From Streptomyces sp. CB01881 (GTDB lineage: Bacteria > Actinomycetota > Actinomycetes > Streptomycetales > Streptomycetaceae): DNA of 42,158 nt. Below are positions 17,083-25,128 of the stretch, in pieces; within the stretch, counting starts at the first letter, position 1; the number at the start of each line of letters is the position of its first letter. The stretch is from positions 7,592,484-7,634,641 of the forward strand of contig NZ_CP026498.1 of the NCBI RefSeq assembly GCF_002953255.1, in the 5' to 3' direction. The position numbers and the translations under genes were made by a program. The notes below the pieces were generated by a model. That model was given only the letters and a program-made list of their open reading frames with translations. It did not search any database and was not told where the DNA came from.

Positions 17083-18900
17083 ATGGTGGGGTCCCGCAAT
17101 GAGGCCGGGTTCGACTACGACGTGGTCGTGATCGGCTCGGGCTTCGGTGGTTCGGTCTCCGCGCTGCGGCTGACCGAGAAGGGCTACCGGGTCGCCGTCC
17201 TGGAGGCCGGGCGGCGCTTCGAGCGCGACGAACTGCCCAAGAACTCCTGGGACCTCGCCAACTACCTGTGGGCGCCCAAGCTCGGCATGTACGGCATCCA
17301 GCGGATCCACCTGCTGGCCAACGTGCTGATCCTGGCCGGCGCCGGGGTCGGCGGCGGCTCGCTGAACTACGCCAACACCCTCTACGTGCCGCCGAAGCCG
17401 TTCTTCGAGGACCGCCAGTGGGCCCACATCACCGACTGGCAGGAGGAGCTGGCGCCGTTCTACGACCAGGCGCAGCGGATGCTGGGCGTCCGGATCAACC
17501 CGACCGTCACCCCCTCCGACGTCCACCTGCGGGCGGCCGCCGAGAAGATGGGCGTCGGGGACACCTTCCACATGGCGCCGGTCGGGGTCTTCTTCGGCGA
17601 CGGCAAGGACTCCGACGGCGCGGCCAAGGCGGCGCCCGGCGACGAGATCGCGGACCCGTACTTCGGCGGCGCCGGCCCCACGCGGCGGGCCTGCGTGGAG
17701 TGCGGCGAGTGCATGACCGGCTGCCGGCACGGCGCCAAGAACATGCTCACCGAGAACTACCTCTACCTGGCCGAGCGCGCCGGCGCCGAGATCCACCCGC
17801 TCACCACGGTGGCCCGGATCCGCGAGTACGCCGACGCCGACGGGAACCAGGGCTTCAAGGTGGACGTCCGCCGGACCGACTCCCGCTCCACCACCGACCC
17901 GGTGAAGGCGGGGGCGCGGACCATCACGGCCGCCCGGGTGGTGGTCGCGGCCGGCACCTACGGCACCCAGTCGCTCCTGCACCGGATGCGCGACGGCGGC
18001 CACCTGCCCGGCATCTCCGCCCGGCTCGGCGAGCTGACCCGGACCAACTCCGAGGCGCTGGTCGGCGCGCAGACCACCGACCGGCGGTACGGCGCGAAGG
18101 CGGACTTCACCAAGGGCGTCGCGATCACCTCCTCGATCCACCCGGACGAGAACACCCACATCGAGCCGGTGCGCTACGGCAAGGGCTCCAACGCCATGGG
18201 CGCGCTGTCGATCGCCCAGGTCAGGGGCGGCGGCCAGGTGCCGCGCTGGCTGCGCTACGCGGGGACGACGGTGCGCCACCCGGTGACCTTCGCCCGCTCG
18301 ATGAACAAGCACCGCTGGTCCGAGAAGACGATCATCGGCCTGGTGATGCAGTCGCTGGACAACTCGATCACCGTCTCGCTGAAGAAGAAGGGCCTCGGCA
18401 AGGGCCAGCTGACCTCCACCCAGGGCCACGGCGCGCCCAACCCGACCTGGATCCCCGCCGCCGAGAAGGGCGCCCAGGCGCTGGCCGAGGAGATCAACGG
18501 CTTCGCGGGCAGCGCGGTCGGCGAGATCTTCGACATCCCGATGACCGCCCACTTCCTCGGCGGCTGCCCGATCGGCGACTCCGCCGAGACCGGCGTGGTC
18601 GACCCTTACCACCGGCTCTACGGCCACCCCGGGATCAGCGTGGTGGACGGCTCGGCGGTCTCCGCCAACCTCGGGGTGAACCCCTCGCTGACGATCACCG
18701 CGCAGGCCGAGCGGGCCATGTCGATGTGGCCGAACAAGGGCGAGGACGACCGGCGCCCGGCCCCGGGCGAGGCGTACCGGCGGGTGGAGCCGGTGGCGCC
18801 GGTGCGCCCGGTGGTGCCGAAGGAGGCCTTCGGGGCGCTGCGGCTGCCGTTGCTGGCCGTCCCCGAGGTGCCGAAGAAGCGTGGTGCGCAAGCCTCCTGA
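17083..18900 (+). CDS. FAD-dependent GMC oxidoreductase, ChoD (cholesterol oxidase)-like
   Basis: 605 residues. The FAD-binding Rossmann motif is GSGFGG (18-23) in DYDVVVIGSGFGGSVSALRL. The C-terminal GMC signature includes MTAHFLGGCPIGD (His) and GVNPSLTITAQAE (Asn), matching the active-site His and Asn positions of cholesterol oxidases. An internal segment holds CVECGECMTGC with C204, C207, C210 and C214, a CxxCxxCxxxC spacing typical of [4Fe-4S] ligands. There is no signal peptide, so it is probably cytoplasmic. M. tuberculosis choD lies next to guaB3 (from memory), so this looks like the positional counterpart. The ATG at 17083 is preceded by GAAGGAG. The substrate is unproven and need not be a sterol. 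Confidence 0.9.
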   Translation: MVGSRNEAGFDYDVVVIGSGFGGSVSALRLTEKGYRVAVLEAGRRFERDELPKNSWDLANYLWAPKLGMYGIQRIHLLANVLILAGAGVGGGSLNYANTLYVPPKPFFEDRQWAHITDWQEELAPFYDQAQRMLGVRINPTVTPSDVHLRAAAEKMGVGDTFHMAPVGVFFGDGKDSDGAAKAAPGDEIADPYFGGAGPTRRACVECGECMTGCRHGAKNMLTENYLYLAERAGAEIHPLTTVARIREYADADGNQGFKVDVRRTDSRSTTDPVKAGARTITAARVVVAAGTYGTQSLLHRMRDGGHLPGISARLGELTRTNSEALVGAQTTDRRYGAKADFTKGVAITSSIHPDENTHIEPVRYGKGSNAMGALSIAQVRGGGQVPRWLRYAGTTVRHPVTFARSMNKHRWSEKTIIGLVMQSLDNSITVSLKKKGLGKGQLTSTQGHGAPNPTWIPAAEKGAQALAEEINGFAGSAVGEIFDIPMTAHFLGGCPIGDSAETGVVDPYHRLYGHPGISVVDGSAVSANLGVNPSLTITAQAERAMSMWPNKGEDDRRPAPGEAYRRVEPVAPVRPVVPKEAFGALRLPLLAVPEVPKKRGAQAS

Positions 18901-18938
18901 CCCCTCGCCGGGGCCGGCCGACGACGCGCCGCAGCCGG

Positions 18939-18968
18939 TTGACAGCGGTCCGCGCACGGTGGGATAAA
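18939..18968 (+). promoter_or_regulatory. HrdB-type promoter for the zinc-ribbon membrane protein
   Basis: A perfect TTGACA (18939-18944) and GATAAA (18963-18968) are separated by 18 bp. The predicted start near 18975 coincides with a CCCTGG-GGGA-CCAGGG stem-loop (18975-18990), which would sit at the very 5' end of the mRNA. Confidence 0.7.
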
Positions 18969-19018
18969 CGGGCTCCCTGGGGGACCAGGGGCTTGTTCTC
19001 ACGGGGGGATCACAGTCC

Positions 19019-20821
19019 ATGGCCATCTGCGCATCGTGCGGCGCGGCTTCGGCGGAGGGGGCGCTCGGCTGCGCCTCCTGCGGACGGCCGATGACGCCGC
19101 CCCCGCCCGCCACGGCACCGCCCGCGCCCCCCGCGGCACCGCCCGCCCCGCCCGTCGTGCCCCCGGCGCCGCCGTCCGCGCCGGGGTACCCGCCTCCGGC
19201 GGCGCCCGTCCCGCAGGCCCCGTCCGGCCGTCCGGCTCCCGTCCCGCCCGGTCACCCGGCGCCCGGGTACGCGCCGCCGGCCGTCCCGCCGGCGGTGGGC
19301 AGCTGGGGCACCGGCCGGCCGTACGACCCGGCCGTCGCGCAGCCCGCCGCACTGCGCTGGCTCACCGGCGAGGACTGGCGCCCGGCGCTCAAGGCGGTGG
19401 TCGCGCCGGTCGCGGTGCTGCTGCTGGCCGCGCTGATCGCGGCGATCCCGGGCGACTACGAACTCGGCTACGGCAACTCGCCCGAGTACGGCGATCGGTT
19501 CGGCACCGCTCTGGCGATGGCGCCGGCCGCCCTCGGCGCGCCGTTCAAGCTGGGCCTCACCGGCCGCGTGTTCCGGGGGGAGGGCGGCCCGTCGATCCTG
19601 GTGCGGACGGTGCCGATGACGGTCACCGCGCTGTGGCTGCTCGCGCTCTGGCTCGGCCTGCGGGCCGGCGTCCGCCTCCGCCAGGCCCGCACCGGTGAGC
19701 AGCAGACCCGGGCGCAGGCGGCCGGCGAGGCCGTCCGCACCGCCCTGGTCACGGCCGGCGCGACGCTGCTGGTCGGCCTGGTGGGCGGTGCCGACTGGAG
19801 CCCGTCGGGCGCCCGCGGACCGGACTTCGGGAGTTACTACGGGGACGTGCAGTACGGCTCGGACTCGGGCTGGCTGGAGGCGGTCGGCTGGAGCGCCCTG
19901 CTGGCCGGGCTGCTCGCCTTCACGGTGTACGGGACGGACGCGCTGCGCTGGGCGGCCTGGCGCAACCGCGCCGTGCGCGGCTGGGCGGTGGCCGGGCTGG
20001 CCGCGGGCCGGGCGGCGGCGGTGTCGACGGGGCTCGCCGCGCTGGTCGGGTTCGTGCTGATCGCGGTGCAGGACGAGGGCTGGGCGACCGGCACCTCGGT
20101 GGCCTTCCTGCCGAACGTCGGCCTGACCCTGCTCGGTCTGGGGTCGGGGGCGACCCTCCGGGCGGCCGACGGCACCGGCCGCTACGACGGCTACTACGAG
20201 GACGGGCCGGGCTTCGGCTCCGGCGGCCCGGGCGACGAGTTCTCGGTCTTCGACCTCCACGGCGAGACCGCCGACTGGCGGTGGACCCTGCTGCTCGCCC
20301 TGGCCGCGGCGGCCTACCTCGGCTGGACGGCCCACCGGCGCGGGCTCGACGCGGCCGACCGGATCCGGCTCGCCGTCGTGTACGCGGCCGGGCTCACCCT
20401 GCTGATGGCGGTCGCCGGTTTCGCGGCGACGTCGGGCAGCGGCTCGTTGAGCGGGCGCAAGGGCGGCGTCGGCGACTTCTCGGTCGGCCTGCTGTTCGGG
20501 AGCCAGCTGGCGGCCAACGTGGTCTGGGCGGCGCTGGGCGCGCTGGCCGTGCCGCCGCTGCTGGCGGCCATCCGCGGCGGCCGGACCGCCGGCCGGCCCG
20601 GTGCGGTGCCGCCGCAGGGCGGCCCGTACGACGGCGCGGTGCACCCGGACGTGGTCCAGGACGGCGGCGTGTTCGTGCCGGGCCAGGGCCAGGGCGGGGG
20701 CCAGGTGGCGGGAGTCGGCGAGGTGACCGGCTCGTACGAGGCGACGCCGCCGCCCGGCCCCGCCGCACCGGGGGCCGGCGGGGAGACCGTCGACCCGGGT
20801 GTCCGGCGCAAGCAGCCGTAG
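19019..20821 (+). CDS. Zinc-ribbon polytopic membrane protein, uncharacterised
   Basis: 600 residues. The N-terminus MAICASCGAASAEGALGCASC forms a CxxC...CxxC zinc ribbon (C4, C7, C18, C21). A very Pro/Ala-rich linker follows to about residue 110, then some eight to ten hydrophobic segments (for example AVVAPVAVLLLAALIAAI and TVTALWLLALWLGL) and a Gly/Pro-rich cytoplasmic tail. This architecture is common and unassigned in streptomycetes; the ribbon may bind a partner or nucleic acid at the membrane. The gene has its own strong promoter and a terminator downstream, so it is a single-gene unit. The ATG at 19019 is preceded by GGGGGGA. Confidence 0.82.
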   Translation: MAICASCGAASAEGALGCASCGRPMTPPPPATAPPAPPAAPPAPPVVPPAPPSAPGYPPPAAPVPQAPSGRPAPVPPGHPAPGYAPPAVPPAVGSWGTGRPYDPAVAQPAALRWLTGEDWRPALKAVVAPVAVLLLAALIAAIPGDYELGYGNSPEYGDRFGTALAMAPAALGAPFKLGLTGRVFRGEGGPSILVRTVPMTVTALWLLALWLGLRAGVRLRQARTGEQQTRAQAAGEAVRTALVTAGATLLVGLVGGADWSPSGARGPDFGSYYGDVQYGSDSGWLEAVGWSALLAGLLAFTVYGTDALRWAAWRNRAVRGWAVAGLAAGRAAAVSTGLAALVGFVLIAVQDEGWATGTSVAFLPNVGLTLLGLGSGATLRAADGTGRYDGYYEDGPGFGSGGPGDEFSVFDLHGETADWRWTLLLALAAAAYLGWTAHRRGLDAADRIRLAVVYAAGLTLLMAVAGFAATSGSGSLSGRKGGVGDFSVGLLFGSQLAANVVWAALGALAVPPLLAAIRGGRTAGRPGAVPPQGGPYDGAVHPDVVQDGGVFVPGQGQGGGQVAGVGEVTGSYEATPPPGPAAPGAGGETVDPGVRRKQP

Positions 20822-21005
20822 CGCGAGCCGGGGGCACGGGCCCTGACGGCCCGCGCCCCTCGCGCGGGCCCGGCGCCCGCCCGCCGCGACGGCGCGAGGC
20901 CGCGCCCTGGCCGCGGACAGCCGTGCGCAGGCCGCACGAAGCGGTGCGCAGGCCATCGGGCGGCCCGGGCGCGCCCGCACGGGGCCGGACAGGGCCGGAC
21001 AGGGC

Positions 21006-21035
21006 AAAGGGCCCCGCGGGGGAACGGGGCCCTTT
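21006..21035 (+). terminator. Strong terminator after the zinc-ribbon gene
   Basis: AAAGGGCCCCG (21006-21016) and CGGGGCCCTTT (21025-21035) form a perfect 11-bp stem with an 8-nt loop. The stem ends in TTT, so it has a short U-tract. Confidence 0.85.
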
Positions 21036-21356
21036 GTCGCTCAGCACGCGGCGCCAGGGCTGCGCCGGTGCTGGGTGACGGCGCCGGGGGAGGAGCGCCG
21101 TCCTGTCGGTTGGCTTCTGGGACCGAGCCGTCGCAGCGCCGGCGTGGGTGTGCCGGTCGCGCGGGGCGCGCACGCTCACGGTGCGGCGGGCCGGTGCGCA
21201 TGGCTGCGCAGGGCCTTCGCTCACGGAGCGTGAGGTGACAATCGTTGCCACCAAGGGTCTCGGCGGCACCGGGGCGGGCCTCCGTAGTGGACCTTCGGCC
21301 ACGGGAGAACCTCTTCCAAGCAGCATCGTGCTGGACGAAGGGCTTGCTCTGCAACC

Positions 21357-21376
21357 GATTCGGCATGATTCGGCAC
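21357..21376 (+). repeat. Tandem 10-bp repeat in the guaA upstream region
   Basis: GATTCGGCAT followed directly by GATTCGGCAC, one helical turn apart. Such phasing is typical of protein-binding direct repeats. Confidence 0.6.
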
Positions 21377-21792
21377 AGTCCATTTTCGGCCCGGCCGGTC
21401 CGGGGCGGTCTGCCGGGAGTCGTCGGGCGGCCCGCCGGGAGGTCCGGGAAGGCGGGTTCGATGATCACGGTGTGTAGTGGTGCGGGCCGGAGCGCACGGG
21501 GACGCGCGTAGCGGCGCGGGACGGTGAACGGTGTGCGCCTGGGTCGCGCCGGGGTGCGGCGGCCGGCCTCCGGGCGTCCCCGGGGGCCGACCACCCCACC
21601 TCCTTGGTCCAGTCGCGGCCGGGGTCGCTGTCCCCTGCTGCCCGGCCGCCGCACCCGCGCACGGTCCCACGGCGCACCGCTCCCGGCGGGGCCGGGACCG
21701 CGGCGGCGCCACGCGCGCCGGTGGACTGGGTTGAGCTCCACGCGTGGTCCTGCACGTCCGTACGGCGGCGCCCCTGGCCGGGGCGGAGGCGG

Positions 21793-21809
21793 CGCACCTG
21801 GCAGGTGCG
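21793..21809. promoter_or_regulatory. 17-bp palindrome upstream of guaA
   Basis: CGCACCTG-G-CAGGTGCG, a perfect dyad of 8-bp arms about 95 bp before the predicted guaA -10 (TAGACT, 21902-21907). It could be an operator; no regulator is known from the sequence. Confidence 0.45.
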
Positions 21810-21997
21810 GCGCGGTCGTACGGTCGTCAGAAGCAACGAACCGACGGCCCGTGCGGTCACGGTCTCTTGGACGGGCAGACGAGTGAAAGCGGCCCGCCCG
21901 GTAGACTCGACCTCAGACCCCCGCTCGTCGCCCGCCGCCGCCCTTCGGAGGAAGTGCTGCGCGCGACACCTTTCGTACCGCTGCCGGAAGGCCGTCC

Positions 21998-23593
21998 GTG
22001 TCCTCTGCTATTCCCGACCAGTCCGTACCTGAGACCGACACCGTCCTGGTGGTCGACTTCGGTGCCCAGTACGCCCAGCTCATCGCCCGCCGGGTGCGTG
22101 AGGCCCGGGTCTACAGCGAGATCGTGCCGAGCAGCATGCCGGTCGCCGAGATGCTCGCCAAGAACCCGAAGGCGATCATCCTCTCCGGCGGTCCCTCGTC
22201 GGTCTACGAGGAGGGCGCGCCGCAGCTCGACCGCGCGATCTTCGAGGCCGGGGTTCCGGTCTTCGGCATGTGCTACGGCTTCCAGCTGATGGCCAAGACG
22301 CTCGGCGGCACCGTCGACAACAGCGGCGCCCGCGAGTACGGCCGCACCCCGCTGACCGTCTCCCGCACCGGCTCGACCCTGTTCGAGGGCGTCCCGGCGC
22401 AGCACTCGGTCTGGATGTCGCACGGCGACGCCTGCTCGGCCGCCCCCGAGGGCTTCACCGTCACCGCCTCCACCGACGTGGTGCCGGTCGCGGCCTTCGA
22501 GAACGACGAGGCCCGGCTCTACGGCGTCCAGTACCACCCCGAGGTGCTGCACTCCGACCACGGCCAGCAGGTCCTGGAGCACTTCCTCTACCGCGGCGCC
22601 GGCATCGCGCCGACCTGGACCACCGGCAACGTGGTGGACGAGCAGGTCGCGCTGATCCGCGCCCAGGTCGGGACGAAGCGTGCCATCTGCGGCCTCTCCG
22701 GCGGCGTGGACTCCGCGGTCGCGGCCGCCCTGGTCAACAAGGCCATCGGCTCGCAGCTGACCTGCGTCTACGTCGACCACGGCCTGATGCGCAAGGGCGA
22801 GACCGAGCAGGTCGAGAAGGACTTCGTCGCGGCCACCGGCGTGCAGCTGAAGGTCGTCGACGCCCAGGAGCGCTTCCTGAACGCGCTCGCCGGGGTCTCC
22901 GACCCCGAGGAGAAGCGCAAGATCATCGGCCGTGAGTTCATCCGGGTCTTCGAGCAGGCCCAGGCCGAGATCGTGGCCGAGGCCGGCGAGCACGGCGAGT
23001 CGGTGGAGTTCCTGGTCCAGGGCACCCTGTACCCGGACGTGGTGGAGTCCGGCGGCGGTACCGGCACCGCCAACATCAAGTCCCACCACAACGTCGGCGG
23101 CCTGCCCGAGGACCTCCAGTTCGAGCTGGTCGAGCCGCTGCGCAAGCTGTTCAAGGACGAGGTCCGGATGGTCGGCCAGGAGCTCGGCCTGCCGGAGGAG
23201 ATCGTCCAGCGCCAGCCGTTCCCCGGCCCCGGCCTGGGCATCCGGATCGTCGGCGAGGTCACCAAGGAGCGCCTGGACCTGCTGCGCGAGGCCGACGCGA
23301 TCGCCCGCGAGGAGCTGACCGCGGCCGGCCTGGACCGCGAGATCTGGCAGTGCCCGGTCGTGCTGCTGGCGGACGTCCGCAGCGTCGGCGTCCAGGGCGA
23401 CGGCCGCACCTACGGTCACCCGATCGTGCTGCGCCCGGTCTCCTCCGAGGACGCCATGACGGCCGACTGGTCGCGCCTGCCGTACGAGGTGCTGGCGAAG
23501 ATCTCGACCCGGATCACCAACGAGGTCAAGGACGTCAACCGCGTGGTCCTGGACTGCACCAGCAAGCCGCCGGGCACCATCGAGTGGGAGTGA
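21998..23593 (+). CDS. guaA: GMP synthase (glutamine-hydrolysing)
   Basis: 531 residues, converting XMP to GMP with ATP and glutamine in the cytoplasm; it acts after GuaB. The N-terminal class I amidotransferase (about 15-205) has the nucleophile C92 in FGMCYGFQLMAK and the partner His in YHPEV. The ATP-pyrophosphatase domain carries the P-loop SGGVDSAVAA. The C-terminal dimerisation domain contains QGDGRTYGHPIVLRPV and ends KPPGTIEWE. The GTG at 21998 gives the natural N-terminus and follows GGAAGG (21986-21991) by 6 bp. A TAGACT -10 lies 90 bp upstream. A 21-bp-stem terminator follows. Confidence 0.97.
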   Translation: MSSAIPDQSVPETDTVLVVDFGAQYAQLIARRVREARVYSEIVPSSMPVAEMLAKNPKAIILSGGPSSVYEEGAPQLDRAIFEAGVPVFGMCYGFQLMAKTLGGTVDNSGAREYGRTPLTVSRTGSTLFEGVPAQHSVWMSHGDACSAAPEGFTVTASTDVVPVAAFENDEARLYGVQYHPEVLHSDHGQQVLEHFLYRGAGIAPTWTTGNVVDEQVALIRAQVGTKRAICGLSGGVDSAVAAALVNKAIGSQLTCVYVDHGLMRKGETEQVEKDFVAATGVQLKVVDAQERFLNALAGVSDPEEKRKIIGREFIRVFEQAQAEIVAEAGEHGESVEFLVQGTLYPDVVESGGGTGTANIKSHHNVGGLPEDLQFELVEPLRKLFKDEVRMVGQELGLPEEIVQRQPFPGPGLGIRIVGEVTKERLDLLREADAIAREELTAAGLDREIWQCPVVLLADVRSVGVQGDGRTYGHPIVLRPVSSEDAMTADWSRLPYEVLAKISTRITNEVKDVNRVVLDCTSKPPGTIEWE

Positions 23594-23637
23594 CCACTCC
23601 CGCCGGACGGCCGTGAAACGGCCCTGATCCGGTATTG

Positions 23638-23687
23638 AACGGCCGCGCCGTCGTTCCCGTACACCAGGGAGCGGCGGCGCGGCCGTT
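23638..23687 (+). terminator. Very strong terminator after guaA
   Basis: A 21-bp stem, 23638-23658 with 23667-23687, containing two G-U pairs and an 8-nt loop. A smaller hairpin GGCCGT-GAA-ACGGCC precedes it at 23609-23623. Confidence 0.88.
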
Positions 23688-23710
23688 CGCGGTGGGCCGG
23701 GGGCCCATCG

Positions 23711-23726
23711 GGTGGGACCTCCCACC
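23711..23726. promoter_or_regulatory. Palindrome upstream of the DoxX-Rieske gene
   Basis: GGTGGGA-CC-TCCCACC, a perfect 16-bp dyad 75 bp before the start codon. CAGAAT just downstream could serve as a -10. It is operator-like; the binding protein is unknown. Confidence 0.4.
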
Positions 23727-23801
23727 GAAAACGTTCACAAGCGTGCAGAATGCGACCGGACCTGTCAGGCGGTTGGCAGGCCGCGAAGGAAGGTGTGAGG
23801 G

Positions 23802-24893
23802 ATGACGGAGGCCAGCAGCCCCACGGTGGCCGGCGGCCCCGCGGAGGCCGGCAGCCCCACGGTGGTCGGCGGCTCCGTGGCGACCGGCGCGGGGGCGACC
23901 GGCCCGGGGGCGGACGGCTGGGCCGGACGGGCGGCGCGGCTCAAGGCGACCGCCTCGCGGTACGCGCTGCTGCCGCTGCGGATCTTCCTCGGCGCCACCT
24001 TCGTCTACGCGGCGCTCGACAAGCTCTCCGACGCGCACTACCTGGCGGGCGCGGGGGACCCGGCCTCCTTCGTCTCGCAGACCCGGGCGGTCAAGGGTTC
24101 CAGCCCGATCTCCTTCCTGCTCGGCACCGCGCTCGACCACCCGACCCCGTTCGCGCTCGCCGTCGCCTTCGGTGAGCTGGCGGTCGGCCTCGGCACCCTG
24201 CTCGGCCTCTGGGGCCGGATGGCGGCCCTCGGCGGAGCACTGATCAGCCTGAGCCTCTGGCTCACCGTCAGCTGGAACGTTTCGCCGTACTACCTCGGCA
24301 ACGACCTCGCCTACCTGATGGCCTGGACCCCGCTGCTGCTGGCCGGCACCCCGTACCTCTCGCTGGACGGCTACCTGGCCGAGCGGGCCGCCCGGGACCG
24401 CGCGCGCGGGCTGGCGGAGGGCCACGCCCGGCGGCGGGCGCTGGTGGACGGCGGGATCGCGGCCGTCGCGATCGGTGGCGCGGGGCTGCTCACCGGATCG
24501 CTGACCGCCACGTTCGGGCGGGACAAGAAGGCGGTCGGCCCGTCCGCCACCCCGGCCACGACCGGGAAGACGCCCGCCGGACCGCCCGTCTCGGTGGCCG
24601 CCGCGAGCGTCCCGGTCGGTGGCTCGGCCCAGGTCAAGGACCCGGCCACCGGCGACGCGGTCTACATCGTCCAGCCGAAGGCCGGTCAGTACTGCGCCTT
24701 CTCGGCGGTCTGCACCCACTCCGGCTGCGCCGTCGACGCGCCGAAGAACGGTCAGCTGTACTGCCCGTGCCACGGCTCCCGGTTCGACGCGGCCACCGGC
24801 GCCGTGGTCAACGGCCCGGCCACCAAACCGCTGCCCAAGTACGGCGTCACCAAGGACGGCGACAAGCTGAACCTCGGGCCGCTGCAGAGCTGA
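23802..24893 (+). CDS. DoxX-like membrane protein fused to a Rieske [2Fe-2S] domain
   Basis: 363 residues. The first ~45 residues are Gly/Ala-rich. A DoxX-type four-helix membrane unit spans about 50-195 (LLPLRIFLGATFVYAALDKL, AFGELAVGLGTLLGLW, YLMAWTPLLLAG). Residues 210-212 are Arg-Arg-Arg directly before another hydrophobic segment (ALVDGGIAAVAIGGAGLL), which resembles an internal Tat signal. A Ser/Thr/Pro linker leads to a C-terminal Rieske domain with the ligand motifs C304-T-H306-S-G-C309 and C321-P-C-H324-G. The Rieske domain is predicted outside the membrane. The protein may pass electrons between a quinone-linked membrane partner and an extracytoplasmic acceptor. The ATG at 23802 follows GAAGGAAGG. 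The gene is convergent with the psp-like genes. Confidence 0.88.
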   Translation: MTEASSPTVAGGPAEAGSPTVVGGSVATGAGATGPGADGWAGRAARLKATASRYALLPLRIFLGATFVYAALDKLSDAHYLAGAGDPASFVSQTRAVKGSSPISFLLGTALDHPTPFALAVAFGELAVGLGTLLGLWGRMAALGGALISLSLWLTVSWNVSPYYLGNDLAYLMAWTPLLLAGTPYLSLDGYLAERAARDRARGLAEGHARRRALVDGGIAAVAIGGAGLLTGSLTATFGRDKKAVGPSATPATTGKTPAGPPVSVAAASVPVGGSAQVKDPATGDAVYIVQPKAGQYCAFSAVCTHSGCAVDAPKNGQLYCPCHGSRFDAATGAVVNGPATKPLPKYGVTKDGDKLNLGPLQS

Positions 24894-24903
24894 GCGGCGG
24901 GTC

Positions 24904-25128
24904 CTAGTCGAGGGTGCCGTGGTCCGGCGCGTCGGTACGTCCGCGCCGGGCCACCGCCGCGACCGCCCCCGCCAGGCCGCCTATGCCCAGCACGATGAAG
25001 GTCACCGGGATGACGATCCGGCCGTTCACCGACATGTCGTTCAGCGCCGCCACCAGGTAGAGCACCGCGATGACGGTGAACAGCCCGCCCGCGATCAGCG
25101 AGAAGGGATCGAGTTGGTGCTTCCTCAC
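24904..25128 (-). CDS. Small two-helix membrane protein of the PspC operon
   Basis: 74 residues, too short to appear as an obvious gene. GTG start at 25128 overlaps the TGA of the upstream PspC gene (GTGA), a translational-coupling arrangement. Two hydrophobic helices are visible (FSLIAGGLFTVIAVLYLVAA and IVIPVTFIVLGIGGLAGAVA), followed by a short charged tail. Function unknown, but the overlap ties it to the PspC protein. Confidence 0.8.
   Translation of the reverse strand: MRKHQLDPFSLIAGGLFTVIAVLYLVAALNDMSVNGRIVIPVTFIVLGIGGLAGAVAAVARRGRTDAPDHGTLD

Larger units (their letters stand above)
21036..21997. other. Long intergenic stretch upstream of guaA, no confident gene
   Basis: About 960 bp without a convincing coding pattern in either strand. 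A short frame 21235-21477 (GTG start) reads 80 residues but has third-position GC far below its neighbours and no recognised family. Bases 21230-21400 are less GC-rich than the surroundings. Visible structures are a CTCACG-GAG-CGTGAG hairpin (21220-21234), a tandem 10-bp repeat (21357-21376), a 17-bp palindrome (21793-21809) and a TAGACT -10 (21902-21907) suited to guaA. A regulatory RNA or a lost gene is possible. Confidence 0.6.

Noticed and set aside
21235..21477. Possible 80-residue gene upstream of guaA
   Set aside because: Third-position GC is not like neighbouring genes, the start lies beside a hairpin and no family is recognised; kept only as part of the intergenic description.
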